Shown piece by piece: positions 17,572-27,676 of a DNA stretch of 64,000 nucleotides (positions within the stretch are counted from its first letter, which is position 1; every line of letters starts with the position of its first letter). The notes under the pieces are model-generated. The model saw only the letters and a program-made list of their open reading frames with translations, was not told the DNA's origin and did not search any database. A program made the translations under genes and the position numbers. Source of the stretch: Streptomyces sp. CC0208 (GTDB lineage: Bacteria > Actinomycetota > Actinomycetes > Streptomycetales > Streptomycetaceae); the NCBI RefSeq assembly GCF_003443735.1, contig NZ_CP031969.1:3224001-3288000 (forward strand). Reading direction: 5' to 3'.

Positions 17572-19110
17572 ATGGAAACCATCACTCCGGACCCCCGTCG
17601 CTGGTGGGCCCTGGCCGCCCTCGTCGCGAGCATGCTGACGCTCGGCTTCGACCTGACGATCCTCAACGTGGCACTGCCGACGATGGCCGCCGACCTCGAC
17701 GCCGGCACCGGCGCGCAGCAATGGATGGCGGACGCCTACGTCGTCGTCTTCGCGGCCCTGATGCTCCCCGCGGGCCTCCTCGGCGACCGGTTCGGACGGC
17801 GCCGGATGCTCATCGCGGGACTCGCGGTCTTCCTCTCCGGATCACTGGTCGGCGCACTGGCCGGCGACGTGAACGCGGTCATCGCCGCCCGCGCGCTGAT
17901 GGGCGTCGGCGGCGCCCTCGTCACCCCGCTCGCGCTCTCCGTGCTGCCCACGCTCTTCGCTCCCGACGAACGCACCAAGGCCGTCGGCATCGTCTCCGCC
18001 GCCTCCGCGCTCGGCCTGCCACTCGGCCCGATCATCGGCGGCTGGCTGCTGAACCACTTCTGGTGGGGCTCGGTCTTCCTGGTCAACGTCCCCATGGCCG
18101 CGATCGGCATCGCCGCCTGCGTCTTCCTGCTCCCCGAGACCCGCGACCCCTCCTCCCCCAGGGTCGACGCCCTCTCCACCGCGCTCACCGTCACCGGCCT
18201 CGGCGCCCTCGTCTACGCGATCATCGAGGCACCCACCCGAGGCTGGGGCGACCCCCTGGTGCTCGGCATGCTCGCCGCGTCCGCCGTCCTGATCGCCGCC
18301 CTGGTGCTGCGCGAACGCCGGGTCCGGCACCCCATGCTCGACATGACCCTGCTCACCCACCGCGGCTTCCTCTTCAACACCATCGCCGCGACCCTCGTGA
18401 ACTTCATCCTCTCCGGCCTGCTGTTCGTCCTCCCGCCCTTCCTCCAGGCCGTCCTCGGCCACGACGCGCTCGGCACCGGCGTCCGCCTGCTGCCGATGAT
18501 GGGCGGACTGCTGGTCGCCTCCCGTCTCGCCCCCAAGGTCGTCACCCGCTTCGGCGCCCGCGCCACGGTCAGCGCCGGCCTGGTGGTCCTGGCCTTCGCC
18601 GGACTCCTGGGCAGCCGTACGACCGTGGACTCCGGCTACGGATTCGTCGCGCTGTGGCTCTCCCTCACCGGCTTCGGCTTCGGTCTCTCGCTCATCCCCG
18701 CCATGAACGGCGGCCTCAGCGCCCTGCCCCGCGACCGCGCCGGCAGCGGCTCCGGACTCCTGATGACCATGCGCCAGGTCGGCGGCGCGATCGGCATCGC
18801 CCTGCTCGGCAGCCTGCTCGCCGGCACCTTCCGGGACCGCCTCGACGTCACCGGACTGCCCGCCCAGGCCGCCGACACCGCCGGGGAGTCCGTGGTCGCC
18901 GCCCACCAGGTCGCCCAGCGCACCGGCTCGGCCGACCTGCTGGCCTCCGCGAACAGCGCCTACGTCCACGGCATGGGCGTCGTCCTGCTGGTCTGCGGCA
19001 TCGCGGCCCTCGTCGCCGCACTCCTCGCGGCCGCGTTCCTGCCGGGCACACCCCGCCCGGCCGAGACCCCCACGGACCCGGACATGGCTGCCGAGGAGGC
19101 CCATGCCTGA
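17572..19110 (+). CDS. MFS drug:H+ antiporter, DHA2 (EmrB/QacA) family, 14 TM
   Basis: 512 residues with about 14 hydrophobic segments. DHA2 signatures are LDLTILNVALPTMAADL-like motif in the first helix, AGLLGDRFGRRRMLIAGL between helices 2 and 3, and the antiporter motif around SALGLPLGPIIGGWLLNHFWWGSVFLVN. It would export hydrophobic or cationic compounds using proton-motive force. Control by the co-transcribed TetR regulator is indicated by the palindrome in its promoter. Confidence 0.92.
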   Translation: METITPDPRRWWALAALVASMLTLGFDLTILNVALPTMAADLDAGTGAQQWMADAYVVVFAALMLPAGLLGDRFGRRRMLIAGLAVFLSGSLVGALAGDVNAVIAARALMGVGGALVTPLALSVLPTLFAPDERTKAVGIVSAASALGLPLGPIIGGWLLNHFWWGSVFLVNVPMAAIGIAACVFLLPETRDPSSPRVDALSTALTVTGLGALVYAIIEAPTRGWGDPLVLGMLAASAVLIAALVLRERRVRHPMLDMTLLTHRGFLFNTIAATLVNFILSGLLFVLPPFLQAVLGHDALGTGVRLLPMMGGLLVASRLAPKVVTRFGARATVSAGLVVLAFAGLLGSRTTVDSGYGFVALWLSLTGFGFGLSLIPAMNGGLSALPRDRAGSGSGLLMTMRQVGGAIGIALLGSLLAGTFRDRLDVTGLPAQAADTAGESVVAAHQVAQRTGSADLLASANSAYVHGMGVVLLVCGIAALVAALLAAAFLPGTPRPAETPTDPDMAAEEAHA

Positions 19111-19112
19111 GA

Positions 19113-19748
19113 ATGGCACCCATGACGCCCGTACACTCCACTCCCCCCGCTGACCTCTCCCAGCTGGGACTTCGCGAGCGGAAGAAGATCAAGACCCGGA
19201 CGGCGATCCGCGACGCGACGTACGCGCTGATCGAGGAACAGGGCTACGAGACCACCACGGTCGAGCAGATCGCCGAGCGCGCCGAGGTGTCGCCGTCCAC
19301 GGTCTTCCGCTACTTCCCCACGAAGGAGGACATCGTCCTCACGGACGAGTACGACCCCGTCATGCTGGAGGAACTGCTCGCCCGGCCGGCGGACGAGCCG
19401 TGGATGGAGTCCGTACGGCACATCCTGCACCGCGCCCTCGACGTCTCCGAGGCGGACCACGAGGTGACCCGGCTGCGCGCCCGTCTGATGATCCAGGTCC
19501 CCGCGGTCCGCGCCCGCATGATGCAGAGCATGTCCGTCACCGGCCGACTGCTCGCCGGCGCCATCGCGGAACGCACCGGCCGGGACGCGGACGACCTGGA
19601 GGTACGGGTCCAGACGATGTCCCTGATCGGCGGTCTCACCGAGGTCTACCAGTACTGGGCGGAGAACGGCATGCGAGACGACCTGCACGCCCTCACCGAC
19701 CGCGCCCTGCACGTCATGGAACACGGACTTCCCCCGAAAAAGCCCTGA
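19113..19748 (+). CDS. TetR family transcriptional regulator
   Basis: 211 residues. The N-terminal helix-turn-helix is typical: RDATYALIEEQGYETTTVEQIAERAEVSPSTVFRYFPTKEDIV. The helical C-terminal domain would bind the inducer. Start ATG 19113 lies 2 bp behind the exporter stop with AGGAGG about 13 bp upstream; ATG 19122 is an alternative. Co-transcription with the exporter and the 15-bp palindrome at 17553 suggest autoregulated repression relieved by an export substrate. Confidence 0.92.
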   Translation: MAPMTPVHSTPPADLSQLGLRERKKIKTRTAIRDATYALIEEQGYETTTVEQIAERAEVSPSTVFRYFPTKEDIVLTDEYDPVMLEELLARPADEPWMESVRHILHRALDVSEADHEVTRLRARLMIQVPAVRARMMQSMSVTGRLLAGAIAERTGRDADDLEVRVQTMSLIGGLTEVYQYWAENGMRDDLHALTDRALHVMEHGLPPKKP

Positions 19749-19781
19749 GACCACCGCCCGCCCGCATGTCATCCTGACCCG

Positions 19782-20540
19782 GTGAGCGCACCCGAGATCC
19801 ACGTCGAATTCGCCCCGGAGCTGGCCCTGTTCGTCCCGCAGGGACGCCGCCTCGGCGCCACCCCGGTCACCACCGACGGCACCTCCTCCCTCGGCCATGT
19901 CGTGGAGTCCCTCGGCGTCCCGCTCACCGAGGTCGGCACACTGCGCGTCGACGGCCACGAGGTGCCGAGGTCGTACGTCCCCGCCGCGGGCGACACCGTC
20001 GACGTCCTCCCGGTCGCCCGCCCCCAACAGGTCCCCGGCGCCCCGCTCCGCTTCCTCCTCGACGTCCACCTCGGCACCCTCGCCCGCCGACTGCGCCTGC
20101 TCGGCGTGGACACCGCCTACGAGTCCACGGACATCGGCGACCCCGCTCTCGCCACCCGCTCGGCGACCGAGAAACGCGTCATGCTCAGCCGCGACCGGGG
20201 CCTGCTGCACCGCAGGGAACTGTGGGCGGGCGCCTTCGTCTACAGCACCCGCCCCGAGGACCAGCTCCGCGACATCCTGGACCGCTTCCGCCCCGAACTA
20301 CGCCCCTGGACCCGCTGCACCGCCTGCAACGGCCTGCTGCGCGAGGCCACCAAGGAGCAGGTCGCGGACCGGCTGGAGCACGGCACGGAACGCTCGTACG
20401 ACGTCTTCGCCCAGTGCGACGAATGCGGCCGCCCCTACTGGAAGGGCGCACACCACGAACAGCTGGAGCAGATCGTGGCGAACGCCCTGGCGGACGCTAA
20501 CCGCCCAACGCCACCCGCAACGCCTCCGCGTCGGTCGTAG
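19782..20540 (+). CDS. Mut7-C RNase domain protein with N-terminal ubiquitin-like domain
   Basis: 252 residues from GTG. The first 85 residues match the Mut7-C ubiquitin-like fold ([23 protein letters not shown]). The following PIN-like nuclease domain contains [22 protein letters not shown] and [13 protein letters not shown] acidic motif ([12 protein letters not shown]). A zinc ribbon closes it (CTAC near residue 180, CDEC near residue 213). It is probably an RNase; its substrate is unknown. Its last 44 bp overlap the convergent DUF255 gene. Confidence 0.87.
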   Translation: MSAPEIHVEFAPELALFVPQGRRLGATPVTTDGTSSLGHVVESLGVPLTEVGTLRVDGHEVPRSYVPAAGDTVDVLPVARPQQVPGAPLRFLLDVHLGTLARRLRLLGVDTAYESTDIGDPALATRSATEKRVMLSRDRGLLHRRELWAGAFVYSTRPEDQLRDILDRFRPELRPWTRCTACNGLLREATKEQVADRLEHGTERSYDVFAQCDECGRPYWKGAHHEQLEQIVANALADANRPTPPATPPRRS

Positions 20541-22527
20541 GCGCGTCACACGTGAAGTGCCGGCAGACATAGGCGGTGGGGCGGCCGTCGACGAGGACCC
20601 GGTCGGCGAGCAGCGGGAATTCGCCGCTGTCCGGGGTCCCCACGGCGACGACCGCCCCCGGCGCGTTCCCCAGAAGTGCCGTACGGTGCAGGGCCTTCGT
20701 GGCCTCGTCGGCCGACGCGGGCCCCACGATCGCGACCTCCTTCGGCCCGTCCAGGAACGCCTCCGCGACCGCGAGCCCCCACCCGACGAACCGCGGCACC
20801 CGGGGCCCGAGCGCCTTCACCACCCCGAGCGCCTTCTCCGCGCCCTCGCGATGGGGCTCGGACCCGGTCTGCGCGGCATAGGACAACAGCGCCCCCGCAG
20901 CGGCCGTCCACCCGGAGGGCACCGCGTTGTCGGTCGGGTCCTGCGGCCGCCGGATCAGCCGCTCGGCGTCGGCGGCGGTGTCGAACAGCGCCCCCTCCGG
21001 CCCGGTGAACCGCGTCAGCACATGGTCGAGCAGGAACCCGGCGAAGTCGAGCCAGACCCCCTCCCCGGTCACCGACGCGAGAGCGAGGAACCCCTCGGCC
21101 ACATCGGCGTAGTCCTCCAGCACACCGGCGTTGGCTCCCACCTGACCGTCCTTGCTGGTACGGGACAGCCGGGCCTGCTCGTCCAGATGCAGCCGTACGA
21201 GAAGGTCGGCGGCCCCGAGTGCGGCGTCGACCAGGTCGGGCCGGTCGAAGTAGGCACCGGTCTCGGCGAGCGCGGCGATCGCGAGCCCGTTCCAGGCGGC
21301 GACGACCTTGTCGTCCCGGCCCGGGGCAGGCCGCTGCGCCCGCGCGTCGAGCAGCCGCCGCCTGATCGACTCGACCTTCTCCGCGTCGAACACCGTGTCC
21401 TGCTGCGGAAGTTGAAGCACCGACTGCCCGTGCTCGAACGTTCCCTCCTCGGTCACACCGAAGTACTGCGCGGCAAGCTCGGCGTCCTGCTCCCCGAGCA
21501 CCTCACGCAACTGCTCCGGCGTCCACACGTAGTAGGCGCCCTCGACGTGCCTGCCCGTCCCGTCGTCGCTGTCGGCATCCAGCGCGGAGGCGAACCCGCC
21601 CTCGGCGGTGCGCAGTTCCCGCACCATGAAGTCGGCGGTGTCGAGCGCGACCCGACGGGCCAGGTCGGAGCCGGTGGCCCGCCACAGGTGGGCGTAGACG
21701 CGGCACAGCAGGGCGTTGTCGTAGAGCATCTTCTCGAAGTGCGGCACGATCCAGTCCCGGTCCACGGAGTAGCGGGCGAAGCCGCCGCCGAGCTGGTCGT
21801 GGATACCGCCACGGGCCATCCGCTCGCAGGTGTCCTGCGCCATCTGAAGAGCACCCTCGGCACCGGTGCGGGCGTGGTGGCGCAACAGGAACTCCACGAC
21901 CATCGACGGCGGGAACTTCGGCGCCCCGCCGAACCCGCCGCGCTGCGCGTCGTACTCCCGCGTCAGCCCGAGCAGGGCCGCGGCGAGCTGCTCCTCACCG
22001 GGCGCCTGCGAGTCGCCGTAGGAGATCTCCCGTCCGGCGAGATCCCGCACGATCTTCCCGGCGACCTCGGCGACCTCGTCCCGCCGGTCGGTCCAGGCGG
22101 CCCGCACCCCCTCCAGCACCTGCCGGAAGGAGGGCATGCCCTGGCGGGGCGAGGGCGGGAAGTAGGTGCCGAAGTAGAAGGGCTCGGCGTCCGGGGTGAG
22201 GAACACGGTCATGGGCCAGCCACCCTGCCCGGTGGCGGCCTGCACGGCCTCCATGTAGACGGCGTCGACGTCGGGGCGTTCCTCGCGGTCGACCTTGACG
22301 CTCACGAAATGCTCGTTGAGCAAGTCGGCCGTCGCCTGGTCCTCGAAGGACTCTTGGGCCATGACATGACACCAATGGCAGCTCGAATACCCCACGCTCA
22401 GCAGAACGGGTTTGTTCGTCTTCCGCGCCTCCTCGAAGGCCTCGGCCGACCAGGGCCACCAGTCGACCGGGTTGTCCGCGTGCTGGAGGAGGTAGGGGGA
22501 CGTCTCGTGGGCCAGTCGGTTCGGCAT
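20497..22527 (-). CDS. DUF255 thioredoxin-fold protein (YyaL/Spermatogenesis-associated 20 family)
   Basis: 676 residues. The N-terminal thioredoxin-like domain has [16 protein letters not shown] and the redox-like CHWC motif in [18 protein letters not shown]. The rest is a (alpha/alpha)6 glycosidase-like toroid ([35 protein letters not shown]). Function in the family is unresolved. ATG 22527 is preferred because AGGA lies 8 bp upstream; ATG 22536 has no properly spaced site. The 3' end overlaps the convergent Mut7-C gene by 44 bp. Confidence 0.9.
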   Translation of the reverse strand: MPNRLAHETSPYLLQHADNPVDWWPWSAEAFEEARKTNKPVLLSVGYSSCHWCHVMAQESFEDQATADLLNEHFVSVKVDREERPDVDAVYMEAVQAATGQGGWPMTVFLTPDAEPFYFGTYFPPSPRQGMPSFRQVLEGVRAAWTDRRDEVAEVAGKIVRDLAGREISYGDSQAPGEEQLAAALLGLTREYDAQRGGFGGAPKFPPSMVVEFLLRHHARTGAEGALQMAQDTCERMARGGIHDQLGGGFARYSVDRDWIVPHFEKMLYDNALLCRVYAHLWRATGSDLARRVALDTADFMVRELRTAEGGFASALDADSDDGTGRHVEGAYYVWTPEQLREVLGEQDAELAAQYFGVTEEGTFEHGQSVLQLPQQDTVFDAEKVESIRRRLLDARAQRPAPGRDDKVVAAWNGLAIAALAETGAYFDRPDLVDAALGAADLLVRLHLDEQARLSRTSKDGQVGANAGVLEDYADVAEGFLALASVTGEGVWLDFAGFLLDHVLTRFTGPEGALFDTAADAERLIRRPQDPTDNAVPSGWTAAAGALLSYAAQTGSEPHREGAEKALGVVKALGPRVPRFVGWGLAVAEAFLDGPKEVAIVGPASADEATKALHRTALLGNAPGAVVAVGTPDSGEFPLLADRVLVDGRPTAYVCRHFTCDAPTTDAEALRVALGG

Positions 22528-22694
22528 GGGGTCCATCCTGCCGCAGTACCCCTCGGGTCGGGCGTCAGGCGTGTCCCGGCGGTGACGTCGGCGAACCCTC
22601 CCCGATCACGCCGAGAGCGTTCGCCCTCTCGCCCCGATGCCCCGTCCGCCGCACACTTGACCAAGAAAGCCGTTGCCGCCGGAGGGGGACTGAC

Positions 22695-25600
22695 ATGCGG
22701 GACAGCCATCGGGCGGAAGCCGAACGGCTGTTGGGGCGGGCCGTGGAGGAGGAGGTGCGGCGATCCGGCGGGCGGGTCGACGGCGCCGTACTGCTCGCGC
22801 GGGCCCGGGGATCACTGGACGCGATGGCGCAGACGGCCGCCGAGGAGTACGAGGCCTACACGTGCGCGCTGGACGAGGCGCAGGCCGGGCAGCTGACCTT
22901 CGGGCAGCGGTACGCGAAGGAGGCGTCCGGGACTCCCCTGCTGGTGGCCGCGGTCGCGGCCCTGGCCGCCGCGGTCGCCGACCTGGCGCTCGGCACCGAC
23001 GCGGGCACCGCGCTGGGCGCGGGCGTGGTCGTGGGGGTCGTGGGCGCGGCGGCGACCGTGGTGAAGGTGGCCGGTTCGCATCTGCCGGCCGCGCATCACC
23101 GGGCGGGCGCGATGGGCCAGCCCGGAGGTCCGGAACAGCTGCGGCTCCAGTGGCTGACGGCGCTGGAGGTACGGGGGATCCGGCCCTTCCTCGACCAGCA
23201 GCGGGTGCTGAGCGCGTCGACCGGTCCGAAGAAGGCCGGCCCGCGACTGCGTGGCACGGACAAGAGCGCGGCGGCCCGGGGAAGGAGCGTGCTGGAGCAG
23301 TCGTTCGGTCAACTCCCGGAGCGGATCGGTGAGTTCGCGGGCCGCCGGACGGAGATGGGCCGAATACGGCAGTGGGTGCAGGCGTCGCGTGCGAGCACCG
23401 AGACCCGGCCCACGGTGGTCGTGCTGCACGGACCACCCGGCAGCGGACGTACCGCACTCGCGGTCCGGGCGGCGCACGATCTCAAGGACTACTTCCGGGG
23501 CGCCTGCGTCGTGGATCTGCGCGGCGACAACCCGGAGGAGTCGCCGCTGTCCACCCGGGACGCGCTGCTGCATCTGCTGAACCGGCTCGGCGCCCCGCGC
23601 GAGCAGTTGTTGTTCCGTGAACGTTCCTCCCCGGACCAGCAGGTCAAGCGGCTGAGCGAGCTGTACCACCAGCATCTGACCGGTCTGCCGGTGACGATCG
23701 TGCTGGACGACGCCTCGGACCCCGAGCAGGTCCGCACCCTCGTCCCCGAGCGTTCCGACAGCCTGATCCTGGTCACCACGCGCGAGCCGCTGCGTCTGCC
23801 GTCGGACCTCGCCGCCCAGGTGCACGAGCTCCCGGTCGACTCCCTGGACGCGGCGGGCGCCGAGGAGCTCCTGGACGCGGCCGCGCAGTCCGCCACCGGC
23901 CCCTACGACGCCCAGTCCGCCGACCGGATCAGGGAGCTGTGCGGCGGTCTGCCGCTGGCCCTGCGCATCGCGGGCTCGTCCCTCGGCCCCCGTTCTCCTC
24001 GCCAACTCGCCGCGGATCTGGGGGCGTACGGTCCCGTCGGACCCGTCGAACGCGCCCTGTGGCTCCGCTACACCGACCAGTCGGAGCCGGCTCGCCGGCT
24101 GCTGCGCCGGCTCGCGCTGGCCGGGCGGTCCTCGCTCGGCGCCGCCGCGGCCGCCGCGCTGCTGGCCACCGACGAGACGGAGGCGACCCGGCACCTGGTG
24201 GCGCTGGCCCGCGCGGGCCTGATCGACCACGTGCGCGGCAGCCGTTACCGCGTACACGACGTGGTCCGCGCCTTCGCCCAGGCCCGGCTGCTGGACGAGG
24301 AGGAGCCGGCCGAGCGCACGGCGGCGCAGGAACGTCTCATCGTGAACTACGCCGACCTCGCCGACTCGGTGCTGCGCCTGGTCGACGGCAACATGTCGAC
24401 CCGCTCGGACCGGTTCAGCCCGCACGGCTTCACCTCTCTCGACGAGGCGCTGCGCTGGCTGGACGACGAGTCCAGCTTCATCACGGCAGCGCTGCGGCAC
24501 GCGGAGGGCGTCGATCAAGGGGCGGTTCTCAACCTCCTGGGCGCGCTGTGCGACTACTGCCTGCTGCGCGGCGACCTCTACCGCCTGGGCGAGATCAGCG
24601 AGTTGGCGCAGGCGGTGGACCAGGGGCTGCTGGTCCGTTCGGTGCAGTGGCGCACGGGTATCGCCGCCCGTCAGCTGGGCGAGCTGGACAAGGCGCGCAC
24701 GACGCTGACCTCGGTGGTCGACCTGTACATGGAGGCCCACCACGACGCGGGCGCCGCGCGCGCCCTGTGCTCCCTGGGCATCACCCTGCACCACCAGGGC
24801 CATCTGACGGAGGCGGCGGCGAAGCTGCAGGAGGCGCTGGCCCTCCAGTCGTCTCCCGAACTGGCCACGGACCGCGCCTGGACGATGCACGCGCTGGCGG
24901 CCGTCGAGCGTGACCGCGGCCGCGTGGCCGAGTCTCTTGACCTCCTCACCCGTTCCCTGGTCCTGCACCGCGCCGGTGAGTCCGTCCACGGCGAGGCCTG
25001 GGCCCACTTCCAGCTCGGCCAGTTGTCCCTGCGCATGGGGGACGTACCGCGGGCGGAGTCGGAGCTCAGAACGGCCCTCGACCTGTACGGCCGTACCCGC
25101 GACGCGCGTGGCGAGGCGTGGGCGCTGACCCAGCTGGCGCGGGCCCGGCTGGTGGCCGGTGACCCGTCGGCCGCGGTGGACGGTCTGCGTCAGGCGGCCT
25201 CCCTGCACCGCGACAACGAGGACGCGCGCGGTGCGGCGTGGACGGTGTACTACCTGGGCCAGGCGCTGGAGGAGACGGGCAACCTGGACCTCGCGGTCCG
25301 TGAACTGGAGCGCTCCCGCACGATGTTCTCCCGCATGCGGGACGTCTACGGTCTGGCCTGCGCCCGCCATCACTCGGCCCGTGTCACCCGTGACCAACGG
25401 GCCGCGCAGACCGGCTCGTTGCGCAACTCGGGCTTCGCGCGCCAGCTCCTGGTCGACGCCCGCGCCGACTTCCAGCGCATCGGTGTCGCCCACGGCGAGG
25501 CGTGGACCTGCCTCGAACTGGCGGTGGTGGACGCGGGCAACGGCCGTACCCCGCAGGCCCTCGCCCTGTGCGACGAGGCGGCGGCCCTGTTCGCCTCCTA

Positions 25601-25898
25601 CGGCGACCAGCGGGGCGAGGACTGGGCCCGCTTCCTGCGCTGCACGCTGCTGCCGTACGCGGCACCGGGCGGCGTGGAGATCGGCGCCGCGGTCGCCCAG
25701 GAGGAGCTCGCGGAACTGGGCCGCCGGGAGCACGGAGCACGGGACGAGAAGCTGGACGACTACGTGGGGGCGTACGGGTTGCTGCTGGAGCGCGGGGTGA
25801 ACCTGGACGCGGGATGGCAGGCCTGGCGACTGGGCATGGTCCCGAACCGGCATGCACGAGAGGTGATGGGGGTGGGGGCGGCTCCGGCGCGGGGGTGA
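22695..25898 (+). CDS. Membrane-anchored STAND (NB-ARC) NTPase with TPR repeats
   Basis: 1067 residues. A helical N-terminal region is followed by two adjacent membrane segments (about residues 78-130). An AfsR/NB-ARC-type NTPase follows, with Walker A GPPGSGRT (246-253), Walker B TIVLDDA (about 335-341) and GGLPLALRIAG (the GLPL motif). A winged-helix region has SRYRVHDVVRAFAQARL. From about residue 600 onward there are tetratricopeptide repeats (SLGITLHHQGHLTEAAAKLQEAL; QLGQLSLRMGDVPRAESELRTAL). Unlike AfsR/SARP regulators it lacks an OmpR-type DNA-binding head. Such STAND proteins act as ligand-triggered oligomerising switches in signalling or defence. RBS GGAGGGGGA is strong. Confidence 0.88.
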   Translation: MRDSHRAEAERLLGRAVEEEVRRSGGRVDGAVLLARARGSLDAMAQTAAEEYEAYTCALDEAQAGQLTFGQRYAKEASGTPLLVAAVAALAAAVADLALGTDAGTALGAGVVVGVVGAAATVVKVAGSHLPAAHHRAGAMGQPGGPEQLRLQWLTALEVRGIRPFLDQQRVLSASTGPKKAGPRLRGTDKSAAARGRSVLEQSFGQLPERIGEFAGRRTEMGRIRQWVQASRASTETRPTVVVLHGPPGSGRTALAVRAAHDLKDYFRGACVVDLRGDNPEESPLSTRDALLHLLNRLGAPREQLLFRERSSPDQQVKRLSELYHQHLTGLPVTIVLDDASDPEQVRTLVPERSDSLILVTTREPLRLPSDLAAQVHELPVDSLDAAGAEELLDAAAQSATGPYDAQSADRIRELCGGLPLALRIAGSSLGPRSPRQLAADLGAYGPVGPVERALWLRYTDQSEPARRLLRRLALAGRSSLGAAAAAALLATDETEATRHLVALARAGLIDHVRGSRYRVHDVVRAFAQARLLDEEEPAERTAAQERLIVNYADLADSVLRLVDGNMSTRSDRFSPHGFTSLDEALRWLDDESSFITAALRHAEGVDQGAVLNLLGALCDYCLLRGDLYRLGEISELAQAVDQGLLVRSVQWRTGIAARQLGELDKARTTLTSVVDLYMEAHHDAGAARALCSLGITLHHQGHLTEAAAKLQEALALQSSPELATDRAWTMHALAAVERDRGRVAESLDLLTRSLVLHRAGESVHGEAWAHFQLGQLSLRMGDVPRAESELRTALDLYGRTRDARGEAWALTQLARARLVAGDPSAAVDGLRQAASLHRDNEDARGAAWTVYYLGQALEETGNLDLAVRELERSRTMFSRMRDVYGLACARHHSARVTRDQRAAQTGSLRNSGFARQLLVDARADFQRIGVAHGEAWTCLELAVVDAGNGRTPQALALCDEAAALFASYGDQRGEDWARFLRCTLLPYAAPGGVEIGAAVAQEELAELGRREHGARDEKLDDYVGAYGLLLERGVNLDAGWQAWRLGMVPNRHAREVMGVGAAPARG

Positions 25899-26482
25899 GA
25901 CGCACGGCCGTAAACCGCCACCCGCGGCGGTCTCGGTGATCCGGGGGCAGGTGCCTGTGATGCAGGGCGGGCGTGTGCCTCTGTGGTCCAGAGGCTGGGG
26001 GTCACGGTGAACCGGAGGGGGCATCTGCCTCGGTGGTCCAGAGGCCGGAGGCCACGGTGATCCGGGGGGCGCCTCGGTGACCCGGAAGGGGCGTCTCAGT
26101 GATCCGCAAGCCCGGCGCCTCGGTGACCCGCAAGCCGACGCCCCGGTGACCCGCAAGCCCGATGCCTCGGTGACCGGGAGCCCGACGTCACGGTGGACCA
26201 CAAGCCAGGCACCTCAGACCCGGAAGCCTGACGTCACAGTGACCGCGAGCCCAACCTCACGGTGGACCAAAAGCCAGCCGCCTCGGCCCCCGGAAGCCAG
26301 GCGTCACAGTGAGCCGCACGCCGACGCCCCAGTGACCCGGAAACCGGGCGCCTCGGTGACCCTCACGCCGTGCCCGGGCACGCTCGGACCCGCCGCTGAC
26401 GGAGTCGTCCCGTCCGCTGCTATACCCGGTCCGGGCACGGCGGATGACGGGAGAGGTGCCCCTCCCGTCCCAGTCGCGTGGT
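25899..26482. other. Intergenic region occupied by a degenerate tandem repeat array
   Basis: No gene is supported. After the STAND gene stop, about 30 bp lead into the array at 25928-26371. The remaining about 110 bp before the small membrane-protein stop hold an unremarkable GC-rich spacer. Confidence 0.7.
25928..26371. repeat. Degenerate tandem repeat array, about 19 units of 22-26 bp
   Basis: Units follow a theme close to GCCTCGGTGACCCGCAAGCC plus a 3-4 bp linker. I count roughly nineteen, each diverged at several positions; about half carry CGGTGACC or CAGTGACC. Unit lengths vary, so no reading frame is kept throughout. There is no constant repeat with unique spacers, so it is not CRISPR. 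Both strands show open frames because the units lack stops. Confidence 0.8.
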
Positions 26483-26731
26483 TCAGCCCTTGGCAGGCGA
26501 GGCCTTGCCGGACGGGCCCTCGGCGGTGTTCTTGCCGGAGGTCTCGTCCGGGGACTCCTGGAAGTCGACCTTGTTCATGTGCTTGCTCATGGACTTCATC
26601 AAGGCCCACACCGCCAGGGCCATCGCCGCGAAGACGATGAAGCCGAGGACGCCGGGGGTGACCTTGTCCTCGTCGACCTCCTTGGCGAGGGTCACGAAGT
26701 GCGTCATTGCCAGGCTTGCGCTTGCGCTCAT
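26483..26731 (-). CDS. Small single-pass membrane protein downstream of mca
   Basis: 82 residues from ATG 26731, 1 bp after the mca stop; ATG 26707 (MTHFVTLAKEVDEDKVTPG) is an alternative. One membrane helix (about residues 25-45, GVLGFIVFAAMALAVWALMKSM) precedes a charged cytoplasmic tail rich in Lys, Glu and Ser. It is probably co-translated with mca. Small proteins of this type accompany mca in Streptomyces. The function is unknown. Confidence 0.72.
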   Translation of the reverse strand: MSASASLAMTHFVTLAKEVDEDKVTPGVLGFIVFAAMALAVWALMKSMSKHMNKVDFQESPDETSGKNTAEGPSGKASPAKG

Positions 26732-26732
26732 G

Positions 26733-27614
26733 TCAGGCATTGTCGCGGATGCCCGCAAAGAGGTCGTCCTCGGGGAGGGAGGTATCGACGAGGGACTTCG
26801 CGAGCTCGTACTCCTCCGTCGGCCAGACCTCCTTCTGGAGCTCCAGCGGCACGCGGAACCAGCCGCCGTCGGGGTCGATCTGCGTGGCGTGCGCGATCAG
26901 GGCCTTGTCGCGGATCTCGAAGAACTCCGCGCACGGAATGTGCGTGGTCAGGGTGCGGTCACGCATCGGCGACTCGTCCCAGCGCTTGAGCCAGTCCCCG
27001 TACGGCGACTCCATGCCCCGCTCGATCAGCGCGTGGTGCAGCGCCTCGGTGCGGGGGCGGTTGAAGCCCTGGTTGTAGTAGAGCTTGAGCGGCTGGTAAG
27101 CCGGGCCGAACTCGGACTCGGGGAACTTCTCGGTGTCCGCCGCGCCCTCGAACGCCACCATCGAGATCTTGTGGGTCATGATGTGGTCGGGGTGCGGGTA
27201 GCCGCCGTTCTCGTCGTAGGTGGTGATCACCTGGGGACGGAACGCGCGGATCTGCTTCACCAGCTCGCCGGCCGCCTTGTCGACATCCTCCAGGGCGAAG
27301 CAGCCCTCGGGCAGCGGCGGCAGCGGGTCGCCCTCGGGCAGGCCGGAGTCGACGAAGCCGAGCCACTCCTGCCGGACGCCGAGGATCTCCCGGGCCTCGT
27401 CCATCTCCTTCTTGCGTACCTCGTGGATGTGTTCCTCGATGTACGTGTCGCCCTGGAGCTTCGGATTGAGGATGGAGCCGCGCTCCCCTCCCGTGCAGGT
27501 CACGACCAGCACGTCCACCCCCTCGGACACGTACTTCGCCATGGTGGCCGCGCCCTTGCTCGACTCGTCGTCGGGGTGGGCGTGCACGGCCATCAGTCGC
27601 AGCTGGTCAGTCAA
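26733..27614 (-). CDS. mca: Mycothiol S-conjugate amidase
   Basis: 293 residues, PIG-L/LmbE deacetylase fold. Zinc ligands are in VHAHPDDES (His13, Asp16) and in HPDH. Mca cleaves the amide bond of mycothiol S-conjugates, yielding a mercapturic acid for export and GlcN-Ins for recycling. The length and the C-terminal NA ending after EDDLFAGIRD match Mca rather than the shorter MshB. Start is TTG at 27614 with GAGGA 7-8 bp upstream. A GGAAT-N18-GTC element on the minus strand may be a SigR promoter. Confidence 0.96.
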   Translation of the reverse strand: MTDQLRLMAVHAHPDDESSKGAATMAKYVSEGVDVLVVTCTGGERGSILNPKLQGDTYIEEHIHEVRKKEMDEAREILGVRQEWLGFVDSGLPEGDPLPPLPEGCFALEDVDKAAGELVKQIRAFRPQVITTYDENGGYPHPDHIMTHKISMVAFEGAADTEKFPESEFGPAYQPLKLYYNQGFNRPRTEALHHALIERGMESPYGDWLKRWDESPMRDRTLTTHIPCAEFFEIRDKALIAHATQIDPDGGWFRVPLELQKEVWPTEEYELAKSLVDTSLPEDDLFAGIRDNA

Positions 27615-27670
27615 GACTCAATCCTCGTAAGTCGGCGCCCCCGGTGTCTTCGGGCGCGAACGGCGGCTTC

Positions 27671-27676
27671 TATAGT
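27671..27676 (+). promoter_or_regulatory. -10 element TATAGT for the DUF4307 gene
   Basis: TATAGT is close to the vegetative -10 consensus and lies 54 bp upstream of the ATG at 27730. The predicted -35 region around 27647 is weak (TCTTCG-like). Confidence 0.5.

Noticed and set aside
22812..26201. 1129-codon open frame opposite the STAND NTPase gene
   Set aside because: It shadows the real plus-strand gene, is Arg/Gln/Val-rich with no domain, and runs into the tandem repeat array. High GC leaves such frames open by chance.
25928..26371. CRISPR array
   Set aside because: The units are diverged throughout and lie head to tail; there are no constant repeats separated by unique spacers and no cas genes.
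26077..26640. Short repeat-encoded protein on the plus strand (VTRKPDAS-like units)
   Set aside because: Unit lengths are not multiples of three throughout, there is no ribosome-binding site, and the frame runs into the antisense of the small membrane-protein gene.
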